Notes: generated by a model not told the origin, from the letters alone. A DNA stretch of 27,424 bases from Apostichopus californicus (GCA_020650975.1 JAIPMN010006998.1:1-27424); one strand, 5' to 3'; positions 1 to 12,800 are shown, counted from the stretch's first letter. Numbers and translations are program-made.

Positions 1-81
1 GCCTTAGATGCAATTTGGTGCTCCAAATGAGATTTTTTTCTCATTTGGAAATGAAAAAGGGGTTTTCTGACTTGCAGAGCG

Positions 82-140
82 GGGGGGCGGAATGATACTT
101 CCGCCCCCCATATTTTTCACTGGGGGCTGGTGCCCCCCAG
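82..140. repeat. two adjacent G/C hairpins, repeat-element end
   Basis: GGGGGGCGGAA (82-92) pairs perfectly with TTCCGCCCCCC (99-109) around a 6-nt loop. Directly after, CTGGGGGC (120-127) pairs with GCCCCCCAG (132-140), with one extra C. The segment is GC-rich in AT-rich surroundings and ends CCTACGCC, suggesting the end of a dispersed repeat entering from the left window edge. It might act as a strong RNA or DNA structure. No family assigned. Confidence 0.55.
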
Positions 141-1552
141 GTTCCTACGCCCTTGCTTTCACCTTTATTAGATACCATGGTTTCATTAAATGAAACAATT
201 ATCAGTACTCAAGTCATATATTTGTAGATTTTGTAGTTCTTGCTTTGTGCTATTAATGTAATCCTTCTCTTTTAAATGTGTGCTTAAATCTCACTGTTTT
301 TTATTGACACTTTTGAAGCAAAAGATACTCTGAAGGTGATAGGTGCCATGGATGTAAACATTGCTGTGTTCTGAGGGATGAGTGTCGAGTGTCGGGGGGG
401 GGGAGGGGGGGTGAGACTGTGCCTAGGCTTCTTTGGGTCCACTGTGGACATTTTTAATATTATGAAAAATGTTTGTGTATTCCAAGCCTACTTCTACCAT
501 CCTGTTCTAGACTATGAGAATAAATTAAAATGGGATTTTCTTGTATTTTTATGCCCCATTAGCAATGCCTCTGGATTTCCAGTAGATGCCAGGAGAAGGG
601 GGGGGGGATGGGCAGAGGGGATATTATACTGTGCTGTAGGGGTCAAGCTGTCCTAATATGTAATTTGATGTTCAATGATTGTAAACTAGGAATATGAAAT
701 GATCTTCATGATGAATGACATCAGTAGTTGCTTTGTTTATAAACTGCTTGCATTCCATTTCTTACATATGCCTACGTTTAGAGTTGGGCCCCCTGCTACA
801 GAAATATCATGTTAGGTTGATCATAAGGGCTGTAATCCTGTAGATATTGTGGGGGCATGAGTGAAATGTGGGCTAGGTGGTTGGGGAAGTGGGGGTGGAG
901 GCATTTATTATAGGGATTCATTATATTCATTTCAACAGATGTGGGCTAAAAGAGTGCTGACGTCGGCAGAATTCTCAAAAGATATTTATTTCTTCATGGT
1001 TAGCTGTATCGTTGCAAGTTTAACGTGCAAATTTTCTAAAAAGGAGCAGCCACCCACAACCCTCCACCCCCGCTCCCCTTTTCATAACATATAATATTAT
1101 GGTTGCATTAATGCTATTGGAATCAGATCTTATCATCGGTTTTGAGAGCCCGAGGATGGAGATCTGTAAATCTTTGGTAGGCTAAGTGACTCTCTCACAG
1201 AATCAGGCATGTGGAAGAAATTATTCAGTTCTCTCGGGACATTACAAGATTTTTGGTCATAGGATAGGATGGCCTTTTGACAACTTTTATCAGTTTTTGG
1301 CAGTCAGAGAATTGTATACATTAATACATAAAGTTGATCTCTTATCAAATTGTTACATGTTTTCCTGATTAATTTATCTCTGCGTTGGCTTTGCACTTAT
1401 GAAACTTTAACGATACCGGAATATGCCAGATATGATCAATTCCAAGTTTTATTTAACCATGTTAGGATAGACAAAAAGGTGAGGGTTGAACACATCACAT
1501 GGAAGTATTTAGTACTTGGGGTCATTTTCTCTTTGGAGGCTGTTTTAATCCT

Positions 1553-1870
1553 ATTGTAATGATTTGGCATCTGGTGTTATAAGCTATGCGGGGAAGAAAA
1601 GTGCACTGATATATATAGCCAAAGATTAATGCGAGCAATCCAATTGAAAGTATGCAATTTATTGGAGATGCCTACGAAAGAGAAACCAAAACAGCATTAT
1701 GTCTAGTAAGTTTTATTAGCGTTAGAATAAGAAAAACAAACAATAATAATAATACTGCAGTATTGTAACAATTTGGCATCATGTATTATAAGTTAGAGCA
1801 CAACTAAAATGCAGGCACACTTGACATTGTATATGAAAAAGCCAAAAATTTACAAGCAATCCAGTTGAAA
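1553..1870. repeat. diverged direct duplication, period about 208 bp
   Basis: TATTGTAATGATTTGGCATC near 1553 recurs as TATTGTAACAATTTGGCATC at 1761. About 80 nt further on, AGCCAAAGATT..GCAATCCAATTGAAAG (to 1650) matches AGCCAAAAATT..GCAATCCAGTTGAAAG (to about 1870). The middle of each copy is less alike. No coding potential is seen. It may be an old tandem duplication or two copies of one repeat family. Confidence 0.65.
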
Positions 1871-4800
1871 GCTTTTTTATTCACTAGAGATAAGTACAAA
1901 TTAATAAAAAACAAATAAAAAAAGAAAAAAGATAAAAGATCTGATAAAACTATATGATGCAATTGTTTACACTTTGTCAATATTCTTAATAAGAAAATTG
2001 TAAATTGAAAAGATGATATTAAATGTCATATCAGTTATAGAAAAATCAATAAATGAAACTTCTCATTACAGCAATAAGAAGATTGAGTCATGTTTTTATT
2101 TTATCTCACCTTTTTGTCCTACTTTCCAGTAGTAATATAAGAGCACTTTATTTTGATTGTTCCTGTCATGAGTTTCAATTGTTTTAATTACTAACATCCT
2201 TATGATTTCCTGCAACAGAACTGATTCAAGAATGTCAACATTAATTTCCTGGTGGCCTACTCCTTTTTTTTTGTTCTGTGTACTTTTCTAATTTTTTGTG
2301 TGTAAAATGTTAAGAGTCCTATTGGAAAACTATTAACACTTCTTTAGAGAGGTTTGTCCATACACCTTCTTGAAGATAATTCTCAACACCACATTTGGTG
2401 TCCTCAACACAACAGTTTTATGCAACCCCAGCTTTGGTTTTCATACCTTTTGGAAACCTCATATGGAAAAAATGTTTTGTTTCTCATCACCAGTTTCAAG
2501 AAGGTACTTAATTTTCTGGAGAGGGGAAGGGGGGGGGGGATAATTTAACAGGAGGGGGGTCATATTTTCTTTGTACCAACTTACAAGTTTGATCTGTGAG
2601 TGATATGAATGTCTTAGGAATATGAGGTCGGGGGAGTGGGTGTGAAAGTTCCTGGTCATCTATAAGCATAGCTGTGTGTGCTACTGGCAGGTAGAGTTTT
2701 ATAGGCCTGTCACATTCTAATATGCCACAAATAGAAATTAAAATCATAATCTCCATTTTCAACAAGAACGGACAGAGCTTTATCAGCTTCATCAAGCTAG
2801 GGTATTTCTGAGCTGAACTAAATTCCAGTCAGATTGTCTTCATATAGAGGATAATTTCCTAGCTTGCTTTAATGATTTAGTTCTTACTGTCGCCACTGTA
2901 GGCCGCACCTAGCAGTTTGAATCTGGAGATGAAAGATTTGTCGCTAACTTCCGTGCTTTCTTAGAGTGACTTTTATTTGTTGCCCCTGTCACTTTATATT
3001 TATCCCTGCCGCATAGAGGTAACTGTTGACCTACATACTTTCATGTTTTTAGTGTTTATTTTTCCAGCGATCCTGTTCGGAGGGCTTTTCTGATTCAATC
3101 AATGATACTCGAATGAGAATTAAGCCGGCTGGTTTATTGGGAGGTCTCCAAAACAATTAAACAATCTCTTTGTATGGTACCTGACAAGATTGGTAAATTT
3201 TTTGTTATTGGTAATCTTTCGGTTCAGGTAATGTATATGAACATGATACAAACATGACAAATAAGAGGGACATGATATGACGCTACCAAAAAGTACGGAT
3301 AAACCAAGGAATGGTAAATTGCTGAGAAAAACCAGAGAACCAGTCGTTTCACTAACTTGTATAGAATAATGTCAATTCTTGTGATTTATGTTATGCCTCC
3401 ATTGATCTGTTAAACTATAGATGTAACATTAGTAGCATTGTGATATTATCTTTGTGTGCCATCCCTTTTTTTACCTATATGCTTTCCTGTATAGCATTTT
3501 GTGAACTTCTATTCTAATTTCTATTCAAGTCTAGTCACTATTATTTCCCTTAATTTTCTTCTATTCAAATTTTAAAAAGCGATAGGAATTAATGTTTTTA
3601 ATTTTTGCCAATGGCAGAAAGCAATTTATGCAATTGCATGTGATGCCTTTGCATGAAAAACTCTTAAGTCAAAAAGTCAAGCTTGGATGAACTTAATAAG
3701 TGATAAAAAGTGGCATGTGGGTGGGGGGGATGAGGGAATTCTAAATCTCCCTCCATCTGATTTAAGTTGGGGCATGGACCTTTACGGAAGGGCAAGAGAT
3801 GCTGCAAGGATTTAATAAAGGAGGGGAGGGCGACCCTGAGGTCTTTGTTCCTTTTGTTGACATCCTGCTAACCTGTACATGACGACTCAATCTTTTAACA
3901 CACTTTGGCCAGTAATACCCAATATGACAGATAATTTCTAATTTGCAAGACCATAGCAAAATATGCTTAAAATATTCCAATGAGTTCATGATGAAAAACA
4001 GCTAAAATAGTGAAACCAAGAATATAATTTTCTTTTTTTAATCGGACATAAAGTGCCTCACTAGTATTCTGCTATAGCAACCCCCCCCCCCCCCATGGTA
4101 TAAGATTTTCATGATAAAACTCCAGTTCTCAATCATTTCCATTAGAAGCTATAACTAGAAAGTGATCTTGAACTTGGGAATGGTAAACGATGAGAAGACG
4201 TGCTTCGGTATTTTGCCACAGGGTTTTGGGACGTGTGCTGTATCCGTTGAACAGGAATGGTTCATATCTCTGGTTCATGTTTAAAATCAAGGTCAAGGTC
4301 AAGAGTTCACTGGACATCTTCCAAAATGTCTACAAATTGTGATATAATTTGTCAAATTTGGAGATGATGCAAACCATTATAGTTTCAACTGGACTGTAAG
4401 GTGTGTAATATCTTGGAGATGTAGAGGTTGGACGCTGTGACGAAGAGAGAACAAGAAATATAGAGGACAATGCCAGTGGTGTGAACAAAGAGGATGGGGA
4501 GAGGACAGGGGCTATTGTCCCAACACCTTCCATCAATAGGGGGAAAATGGTCGAGAAGGAATTTTTTTTCATTCAGGCGGAGAAATAGTTTTCTGGGAGA
4601 AGCTTCATAACCCCAGGGCACACCCCCTCTACTATTACATCAGCCATACAAGTTCAGCCTCTACCTAGATCAGTTGGGTGAAGTTTACAATTTGGCCCGA
4701 CACTGGACATTCCAAATAGATGTGGCCAATGAGAAGAGGTGACAAACAATCACACAAAGAAGAAAATGCACATGTTTATAGTTTCACACTCTTGTAATTT

Positions 4801-5021
4801 TCATCTGTTTCTTAGAATAGCAAAAATCATTGTAACAAGATTAATTATTTGTTTTACTTAACATTTAAAAAAAAAACAGCTGGGAAATTCAAAATAGAAA
4901 CACCCTATAGCACCTTATTTTGACAGGTTTTGTGGTAGTTTTAATGTACATATTTGGATATGTAGATATCCCATTTGATAGTTCAACTTGTATTTTTTCA
5001 TGCAGCATATTGAAAATATTT

Positions 5022-5061
5022 CAATGATCAACATACAAATGCAATGATCAACATACAAATG
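5022..5061. repeat. exact 20-bp tandem duplication
   Basis: CAATGATCAACATACAAATG occurs twice in a row with no mismatch, consistent with a recent slippage event in non-coding DNA. Confidence 0.95.
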
Positions 5062-5855
5062 CGATCCAGTTACTTTGATTAGGATATAACCTTTGACCTC
5101 TCACAATGACAGCGTTCCTGAAAGTTACTTTTGAGTGTTGTTAAATACTGTCTATGGAGACATGCTAGGTTCCTAGGGTAAAACACTGATTATTGTCTTT
5201 CAACAGCATAAAAGAGGGAAAAGGACTTAGACAGCAGAGTTCTTGAATGAAGCTGAGATAAGAGACTCAAGGATACACATAATGAAAGATTCTTTTTACA
5301 AGAATCTGAACATCTAATACATTAGCTGTTAGTTAAGCTCCAATTGATTGTATCAAAGAAAACATGAAAATACAACCAAAGTGTTGTTTTATTCCATTTT
5401 TGTTTAAACAAACCTGTGCAACATGAAAGATCAATGTAAACTAGAATAATCTTTGCTGTCCAAAAACATCTCTGCATCACCATAAATGGAAATGTGGCAG
5501 AAATTGATGGCCAGGGTAACAAGTCAATTGTTTGTAGGATTGGGGGGGGGGGAGGGAGATGTAGTAGTGAAGCCTACTGAACATTACTTGTTACAAATCA
5601 AAAGCACTTTCATAAATATGTAAAGATTTCCTTTAAAATGTATACAAAAGATAGTTTTCATATCCTAGTCATTGATGTTTAGTGTTGGAGACTGGACAAG
5701 CAAAGAGTGGATGATAGAGGGCGGTAGGGTAGGTTCACTTTTGAGTGTCAGCTAAACAGCCTTTACCTTACACCAAATGGATCTCACTTTACCCATACTT
5801 AATAGTAACACAGGTGTAAATTTCTATTCCTAGTTAGGGCTTCATGTATCTTGTT

Positions 5856-5861
5856 TTTATT
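5856..5861 (-). promoter_or_regulatory. candidate MRPL4 poly(A) signal AATAAA
   Basis: Reading the minus strand downstream of the MRPL4 stop, this is the first canonical AATAAA I find, about 810 nt past the stop. A variant TATAAA occurs earlier at 6450-6455. If the canonical site is used, the 400-bp MITE at 5903-6302 would lie in the 3' UTR; if the variant is used, the MITE is outside the transcript. Motif evidence only. Confidence 0.3.
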
Positions 5862-5902
5862 CTGCCTCTCATATAGCTTCCAGCCTCAAGCCGTACACTA
5901 CA

Positions 5903-6302
5903 CAGGGATGTGCCCCGGATGTGCCCACGCTGGGCGGCCCCGCCCAACACTAAAAATTACCGCCCAGCACTGTCTTAAAAATCGTGAATCCCGCCCAGCA
6001 CTATTTTCATCTGAAATCCCACCATTCCTAACAATATATTCAACAAAAATTGGGCCTAGCCTATGCCAAAATCATACAGACTAATAATGCATCAGTTACG
6101 AATGCGAGAAACATTACTTACGACTCTCAATCGGTCCCTTAAAATCTCTTTGAAACCAACTAATAACTTTTACCAGGTACGTAATATATTTCACTAAAAG
6201 AAATGTCAATTGTTAGCACAACTAGTCATGTGTATGTGCTTAAAAAGCTACAGGACGGCGATCAGTATACCCGGAACTCAGGAAATATTGGGCACATCCC
6301 TG
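5903..6302. mobile_element. 400-bp non-autonomous DNA transposon (MITE), hAT-like
   Basis: The element starts CAGGGATGTGCCC (5903-5915) and ends GGGCACATCCCTG (6290-6302), a perfect 13-bp terminal inverted repeat. Inside the left end the 10-mer GGATGTGCCC is repeated (5906-5915 and 5917-5926). CGCCCARCACT recurs at 5941-5951, 5961-5971 and 5992-6002, like subterminal transposase-binding repeats. No transposase frame is present. CAGGG-type termini suggest the hAT superfamily, but the expected 8-bp target duplication is not clean: the flanks share only CTAC(A/T). It lies 366 nt past the MRPL4 stop, possibly in its 3' UTR. Confidence 0.78.
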
Positions 6303-6667
6303 CTACTGATATACTCATGTGATTCAGTCAGTAAGCAACTGCACCTACTGGAATCACTAAATCTATCAATGCCACATTGTAGCAATTCCACATTCCTTTG
6401 TTTGCTAATCTAAACTCATTCGTGGATTAGTATGGGTATTAAACTGACCTTTATAGACGCTTGATAGCAAATGTTCATCATATTCAGTAAACAAAGGCTC
6501 AGGACATAATTCCACTCTCTGACAAGAGATAAAATATTAATTGTGAATGCTTTCCGTATACTGCACTCTCACCGCCAAATGACAAACCTAGTTTGCCCAG
6601 GATCGACAAAGCATCCTCTGTTCTCGTATTTCTATTTTCCAGAGCCCTCAGACTAGAGGATCCTTCT

Positions 6668-6864
6668 TCATTCTTTTGATGAAGAATAACTCCTTCCTCT
6701 GTGAGGATCCATCTTCAGCTGTGATCTTAAAATCGGTAGGTCCTGTCTTAAATCTGGGCTCCCATACTGTTTTGTAAAGAACATTAACCGCAGCTCCAAA
6801 AAGTTGACAGCATCCAGAGTCATCACAATAGTGTCATGTTTCAAGAGACTGTAGCAATTGAGCC
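6668..6864 (-). CDS. MRPL4: MRPL4 last coding exon H with stop
   Basis: A 197-nt terminal exon after the acceptor GTTTCCAAAG. It completes the Gly codon, then reads [20 protein letters not shown] and FLELRL, matching the GLNVHSMLKH.TLVLTL..V.FLE.KL region I recall for human MRPL4. A tail of about 38 residues rich in Arg, Ser and Pro ends at a TGA (6668-6670). The frame stays open upstream of the acceptor to 6946, but that part is intronic. The divergent tail could be lineage-specific; no alternative splice is evident. Confidence 0.94.
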
Positions 6865-9800
6865 CTTTGGAAACAGTGACAGAGAAAAAAAAATACAAGA
6901 GAGGAAATCGATAAATAATATTACAGTATTCTGAGCTTAGTGACAAAAAAATTAGAGTGTTCTAGGGCACTTCATCAAGGCTACTTCCACAACGTGGTCA
7001 TGTAAAAGTTATAATTTTTGACTCTATAACAACAACTATAACAAAAGGAGAGATAGACATATTTACTAAATAAAGGAGCTTGTTACCTTTTATAACTTGA
7101 TTGAATCCAGATTCATTCCTAGAGAAAGTCTCAAATACAGTTTATATACAGTGATAGTTACAGCTTTGGCCATACAAAGGAGGCTACACACATCTGCTAT
7201 GAAGTGTGATAGGTCTAGAGATGGTCTTTGCTTTGAGAAACAAACAGACCTTTAGTCAGAATTCTAAACATCTAATATTGTGACATCAATACATTACAAC
7301 AATCTGATAGAATAGCTTCTGTTCATACACAAATGATGGCGTGCAAAAACTTAAGTTGTAAATGAGACAAGGCGGTTTAAAGAGATACAATTTAACCAAA
7401 GCATTCATACATGTAACACAAGTGGAGACTACCATATGAGGAGAATATCAGTGAAACATCCCTATCATCTAACAGATCTCCAAATATTACATTATCAACT
7501 TTAATTTAACAAAGAAACATGAATATTGATAAAACTTGAACAATAAATCTTTAACAGCTTCCTAGACCAAATTAAGTCTCAAAACCAGACCTGCCAACCT
7601 GTCTTTTGTAAAAATCTGAAAATATATAATTTTCAGTTGGGTGAGCATGAGATTGCCTCCAAAAACAGAGACACCCCCCCCCCATACAACTGTTAGAGTT
7701 GGTAGGTCTGTTAAACCATCATCCAAATGAAATCCTGATACAATTCCTACAAAGATGAGGAAACGACTTCCTGTGTGGCTAGTATATATATTCCTCTTAT
7801 ATTGCTTCCTTCGTGCCAAGGAATTTGGGCAAAAAAACCTACATTCCTGACAACAAAAGAGGATATGGGACAGGCTTTTAAAGGTGAAGTGACATAACTA
7901 TATCTGCTGTAAGCTATTTTCAATAAAACCTGCCACAACAAGTTAAATCTGAAGAAAAGGGAACAGAAATAACAATGAAAGCAATAGGAAGTAGGCTATC
8001 CGGCCTCAGGCATGATGACCTTGATTTTTATGCTCTACCACGAAAGGAATATTGATGAAGAATATTCTTTTCTCTTCATCTGTTTTCCTCCACTTCATTT
8101 GGCAAGGACTCAAGGTTCACAAATATGTACATGCATACTGGAATTTAACTCATTTATTGATATCAAATCGCACAAATTCTCGATGAGAAGAGAAAGAAAG
8201 TTTGGCTGTACGACTGTGAGTATTAACCACAGAGGCCTGACAGGTAGTAAACACGCTGCTTGATTTATTACATACAGAAGGACTTGCTTCCAACTGCAAG
8301 ATATTTTCTCTTATGCTCTCCAGTCACATGTTTGAATGGTCATGTCTCAACAATCGAACAGTTAGAGAAACATTTACAACCTGGACTGCTATCAGCGGTT
8401 CCTAGTCTTACGACATAACAAATTTAGTTTTGTGCCTGCAGTGATCCTTTAAAGTTTCATCATAACCCGTTTCATTGTCACCAGAAGACAAAACCCTTGT
8501 ACTTCCACGGTCATGATTTAAAATTGATTCCACATAAGAAAACCTATCAAAACCTCACAAAAGCTGACATGGATCCTACCGCTAGACCATCTCCTGCTGC
8601 GATAACATACGTTTTCTCCGAGATGAAAAACACAGATATCAGAAATGAAAGTGAGAGATACACAACCTCGCTTTGATCTCTGGAGATTGCACCTGTACTG
8701 TACCTTTGGGAGCCCCTGGGGTTCCAGGTGTGAGGAAACCCCACTCACCTTCTATTTACAAAGACAACAAACAGAAATGAATGGGTAAAAGGCCCACCCG
8801 TCTCAGAAAAACGTGGGTTCACATAAGGGCAGACTGGTTGAAAATGTAGAATTAGATGTGACAATACTGTAAAGAGTAGACTGTATGATGTCATTCACTA
8901 AAGAAACGATGAAAAACTTCTAAATTTCAAATTGTGTGAGAAACTTGCTTTTGAGTTGTGTTTAAAACTTTTTCACAACTTAAAATTTCTTTGAGAGTGC
9001 TCTTTAATGGGATATTTGGCAGCAGAGAACATTATTCCACACTTATTAGTTGAAACCCCATCTTACTTAAAATATCTTGTTCATAGCTCGAGATAGGAGT
9101 TGACTGAATGTAACTTGTTTTGCCCGGCTCAACCTTTGACCTTGCTTCAAGAAGTGGATCACAGGAGACCTGTGGTCTGTGGTATGTATTAATCATGGCA
9201 GATGTTCTTGAAATGCTAACCTACTTAATCTGCTTGTCAATTTATTCTTGAAATGTGATACACTTGAAATGTTTGCTTGGTTGTAAATATTCTTTAAGTT
9301 TCAAATTTCATAAAAATGAAACTATTTTTGTGGAAATATTATTTTCCTCAGTGGATAAATAATAATATAAAGCTAAAGCTAAACATAAGAAAATAAAAAA
9401 ATCCTGTACAGCTTAAATTGTCATGATGACATCAATCACCCTGCTGTTGCCAGATGCCTTCTTCAAGTATCATCAAATTTAAATAAATCATAACTTTGTC
9501 ATTCAAAATGCTATGATGATGTGATTCTGATAGACAGATGCAGAAAATTGTCAATTTATTGTTATCAAGCTACCACCTTCAGCCACCTATAGAAGTCACC
9601 ACTCAGGAAAGTCAGACAACAATGATGATAACTGCCAGAATATGTGAAATGTGAAAGACAAGTAACCTTCATATTATGTGATTCTTTGTAAATTACACAT
9701 TCCCATTATATTGAAGGAGGCAAACTCCTATCCTACAATTTTGGCATAATTTCAAATTTCTCAAACTTTATCATAGTTTAAAAGCAGAAAATGTCTGACA

Positions 9801-12800
9801 TGAGATGGTTCCAAGACAATTAGGCTTTCAGAAATGCCTTGGACTGGATATTACCGCAGGAAGAATATGCGTTTCTGCAAACAGACACATCCCTAGTGTT
9901 GTGGCGGGTTGCTTGGAACGACACAAAAACAGACTGAAAGCTAAGATGCTGAAGTGCAGAATCTCAGGTGCTGAGGTTCAACACCTGTCTTTGTTGCTAT
10001 GGAGATTAGGGAGCACGATAACAATGGATCTTGTGGCGCCAATTCAAGGAAGAGAAAGTAGGAGAACAAGAGGAGAAGAAAGGCAAGTATCCAGGGTAGC
10101 CTTGAAATGAGAGAATCTAAGAATGGACCCCAGGGTTAGTGAGAGGACAAATCACACAGGGAGAAGATGAAGTTAGACTGGGTTCGAGAGGGAGGAAGAA
10201 AATCACATACATCGCTGTTATCACAGCAGACGTTGAAGGAAAAATTAGACTAGTTATCTTCCTGGAATAATCATACGCACGAACAAATTTACTTGTAAAC
10301 AGCTATACCTGTCAAGACTGGTTTGCTTTGAATGGTAAATTACCATATTGTTGCTAATGATGATATAAAAGGAATTTAAAACAGGAAATGATAATCACTA
10401 AGGAAGAATGTTAACAACAATACCAGAGAGTGCAAAGACATAGTTGAACCTTCATTCTTACTTTCTTCAAAGTCAATTGGTTTTACAATGTGTTGTAAAG
10501 AGCAAACCAACAGATGTACACAGCATTTGTCTGTATCAAACAATCTCCCAAAATGTATAGAAATAATGTTTATATCCAACAATTTTCTTTTGTTATGGGT
10601 CCCCCCACCAAAAAACAAAACAAAACATGAATGAAACAAAAAATGTAATCTCTTACCTTCTGTTGAAATGATATTGTATGTCTTAATTTTGTTGATGGCA
10701 TCCATAAAGTTTTCAGACATTTCTTCCAAAGGTTTGCTGAAACCAAGGACAAAAACAACCAAATATAAAATACTGAGTATAAAATTAATCCCAGCATCGG
10801 AGAAAACTTTCTTTCAAAAATAAGAGGGATTGTGGAAGGGTGGGTAGTGAGTTGGATGGGACAGGTGAGATGGGATATGGTTGAGGATATAGCTTCAATA
10901 GGAAAATTAGAATGCTTACACTATTGCATCATAACAATATGAAACTATTAAATGTTCTGTGTTGTGCTATATATGGTTGCTAAATAAGTGGAAAGTCTAG
11001 CCAAGACTTGCTACTGTACCATCAGTTTCTTCAGAGCAATATTGAGTTTTGTACATTTTCAAATGCAGGTTCCAAATATCTGATACTGAAATGCCATGAC
11101 GCTGCAGTTCATTAGTTGTAACATGGTTCCCACCTTTTTAAACAAATGAAATTTCAGACTTCTTCAAGACCAAAACATGTCCTACTGTTTACTATGAAGC
11201 CACAAACATGTCATGCTCTAGCCATAACCTTTCACCACAATTTGATTTAAATGCCATTTACGTTATCTTACATTTATTAAGAGCTTTGCTCACTCATTTA
11301 GATTTTTAAAATAGCTTGAAACTGGTAACCAAGCACGAAGAAGTTGCAATAAAACACTGGCCACAAGCCAAACATATGATCACAGGTTCTGAAAGTTCAA
11401 GCTTACATAATTGTATGGAATTATATGACTCTTTAAATTTCAATGGCTTTCAATTTACACTTTAATCGGTTATCAACACCTTCCTTATTGAACTTCCAAT
11501 TGTATAGGGTTTGGGAATATAATTTCCTAGAAATGGATGGTGCAAGCCAAAACCTCAAAATAGTTTGAAACATTTTCAAGTTTATTTATCCTAAGGCTAA
11601 GCTTACAGTAAGACCACTGATTATCTACAAAAACGAACCACAAATTCTTACAAATTGCACTTAATATGGTAATATTTAAAGGTTTGCCACTATCGGAGAT
11701 AAAAGTTTGAGCACTAATAGCTGTGTCATGTCAAGTTAGACTGCTCATTGTCTTCATGTAGTTTTTCATATTAAATAGTAGCACCATGAAATCTTTCAAA
11801 TTAAATAAATGGTTTTTGCTGGGATGATGAGGTTTTTTCTATTTATTAGCTCTCTTATGCCTAGAGAGTTAGGAATGGGTTTGTTCTAGATAAACAGGAG
11901 AGTCAAGCCAAACCATCACTTTCTTTATCTCATGTGATGAATAATTGCTTATTCCAGAACCCAACACAAAGTTGTTCCTTGGTGGGGGGGGGGAGGGGGG
12001 GGAGGATGGGAGGGAGAGATCTAGGTTTTGCAATGTCNNNNNNNNNGGGGAGGGAGGGGGTGGATGGGAGGGAGAGATGTAGGTTTTGCAATTTCACGTC
12101 ATGAGTTTTAAGTGTCATGTCAGGGGCATTTGTTTTCATGCAACAGAACAAAGTATCATCTCAGTTGAAGACATGTTATTAGTAAAATTACAATGTTACA
12201 GAACCAACACTATCACCTCACAGAAAAAAAGACAAACTATTCAATACAGAGATGGGACACCAAGTCACATTTCAAGCACTAGTGGCCATTTTTTTAAAAT
12301 ACTTTCTCAAGTGTCATTATAAAGTTTACACAAGTTTATAACTACAAGTTATGCTTGGAAGCTATAATTTGAATCCCAAGATGCAAAACATAGAGGAGAT
12401 TTAAGTGCAGCAAGGTCATCACTCTCGTTGCCTCTCCATAAAATGGTTACAAGATCATGTTTCTGCTCGATTAGAAGGTTATCCATATTAAAACGCCAAC
12501 ATGTAATGAGGTCAACGTACCTAACGAGCGATGCAATTATAGCACCTTAAAGCAGTGTGCGTTCATGTTATCTTAGGGCAACTGGTGTGTTAGCAATTAA
12601 ATAAATCTTTTTGTGGCAGAGATACTTGCAGGGTACCATCCCCCTCCCCCACCCCCTTCTTCTCCCCTTTCAATGTTTGACAGATACCAAATCTTGAGTG
12701 TTTTGTCAGGTTAATTTCATATATCCAATATAATTATGATCATGTCACAGCACCTTCACAAGGTGGAATTTTGAAGTTTCCTTTCTTCATTTTTTGAAAG

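Larger units (their letters stand above)
1..5850. other. MRPL4 downstream flank without supported genes
   Basis: Intergenic-looking, AT-rich DNA. Open frames here are under 100 codons, lack family similarity and often read through G or C runs (394-411, 598-607, 2529-2539, 4081-4094, 5542-5552). One plus-strand stretch at about 4412-4590 stays open for about 59 codons and encodes a charged, low-complexity segment (CDEERTRN, NKEDGERTG); I do not recognise it. Content otherwise is the G/C hairpins at 82-140, the ~208-bp duplication and the 20-bp tandem. Confidence 0.6.

Noticed and set aside
4330-4621. Two overlapping minus-strand frames of about 80 codons
   Set aside because: They compete in different frames over the same bases and neither shows a domain, signal or splice context that supports coding.
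5851-6084. 77-codon plus-strand open frame with Cys and Arg-Pro clusters
   Set aside because: It lies over the left end of the 400-bp MITE; its apparent motifs come from the repeated CGCCCARCACT subterminal units.
8571-8589. tRNA-Glu-like A-box (TGGTCTAGCGGTAGGATCC on the minus strand)
   Set aside because: No B-box, anticodon arm or acceptor stem pairing at the required distances; at most a chance match or ancient SINE trace.
9805-10110. 101-codon plus-strand open frame
   Set aside because: No recognisable motif, basic low-complexity end, inside an MRPL4 intron; length is not unusual for the amount of sequence.
11930-12151. 73-codon minus-strand frame
   Set aside because: Reads through the N gap and the G-rich duplicated flanks; the proline runs are from poly-C.
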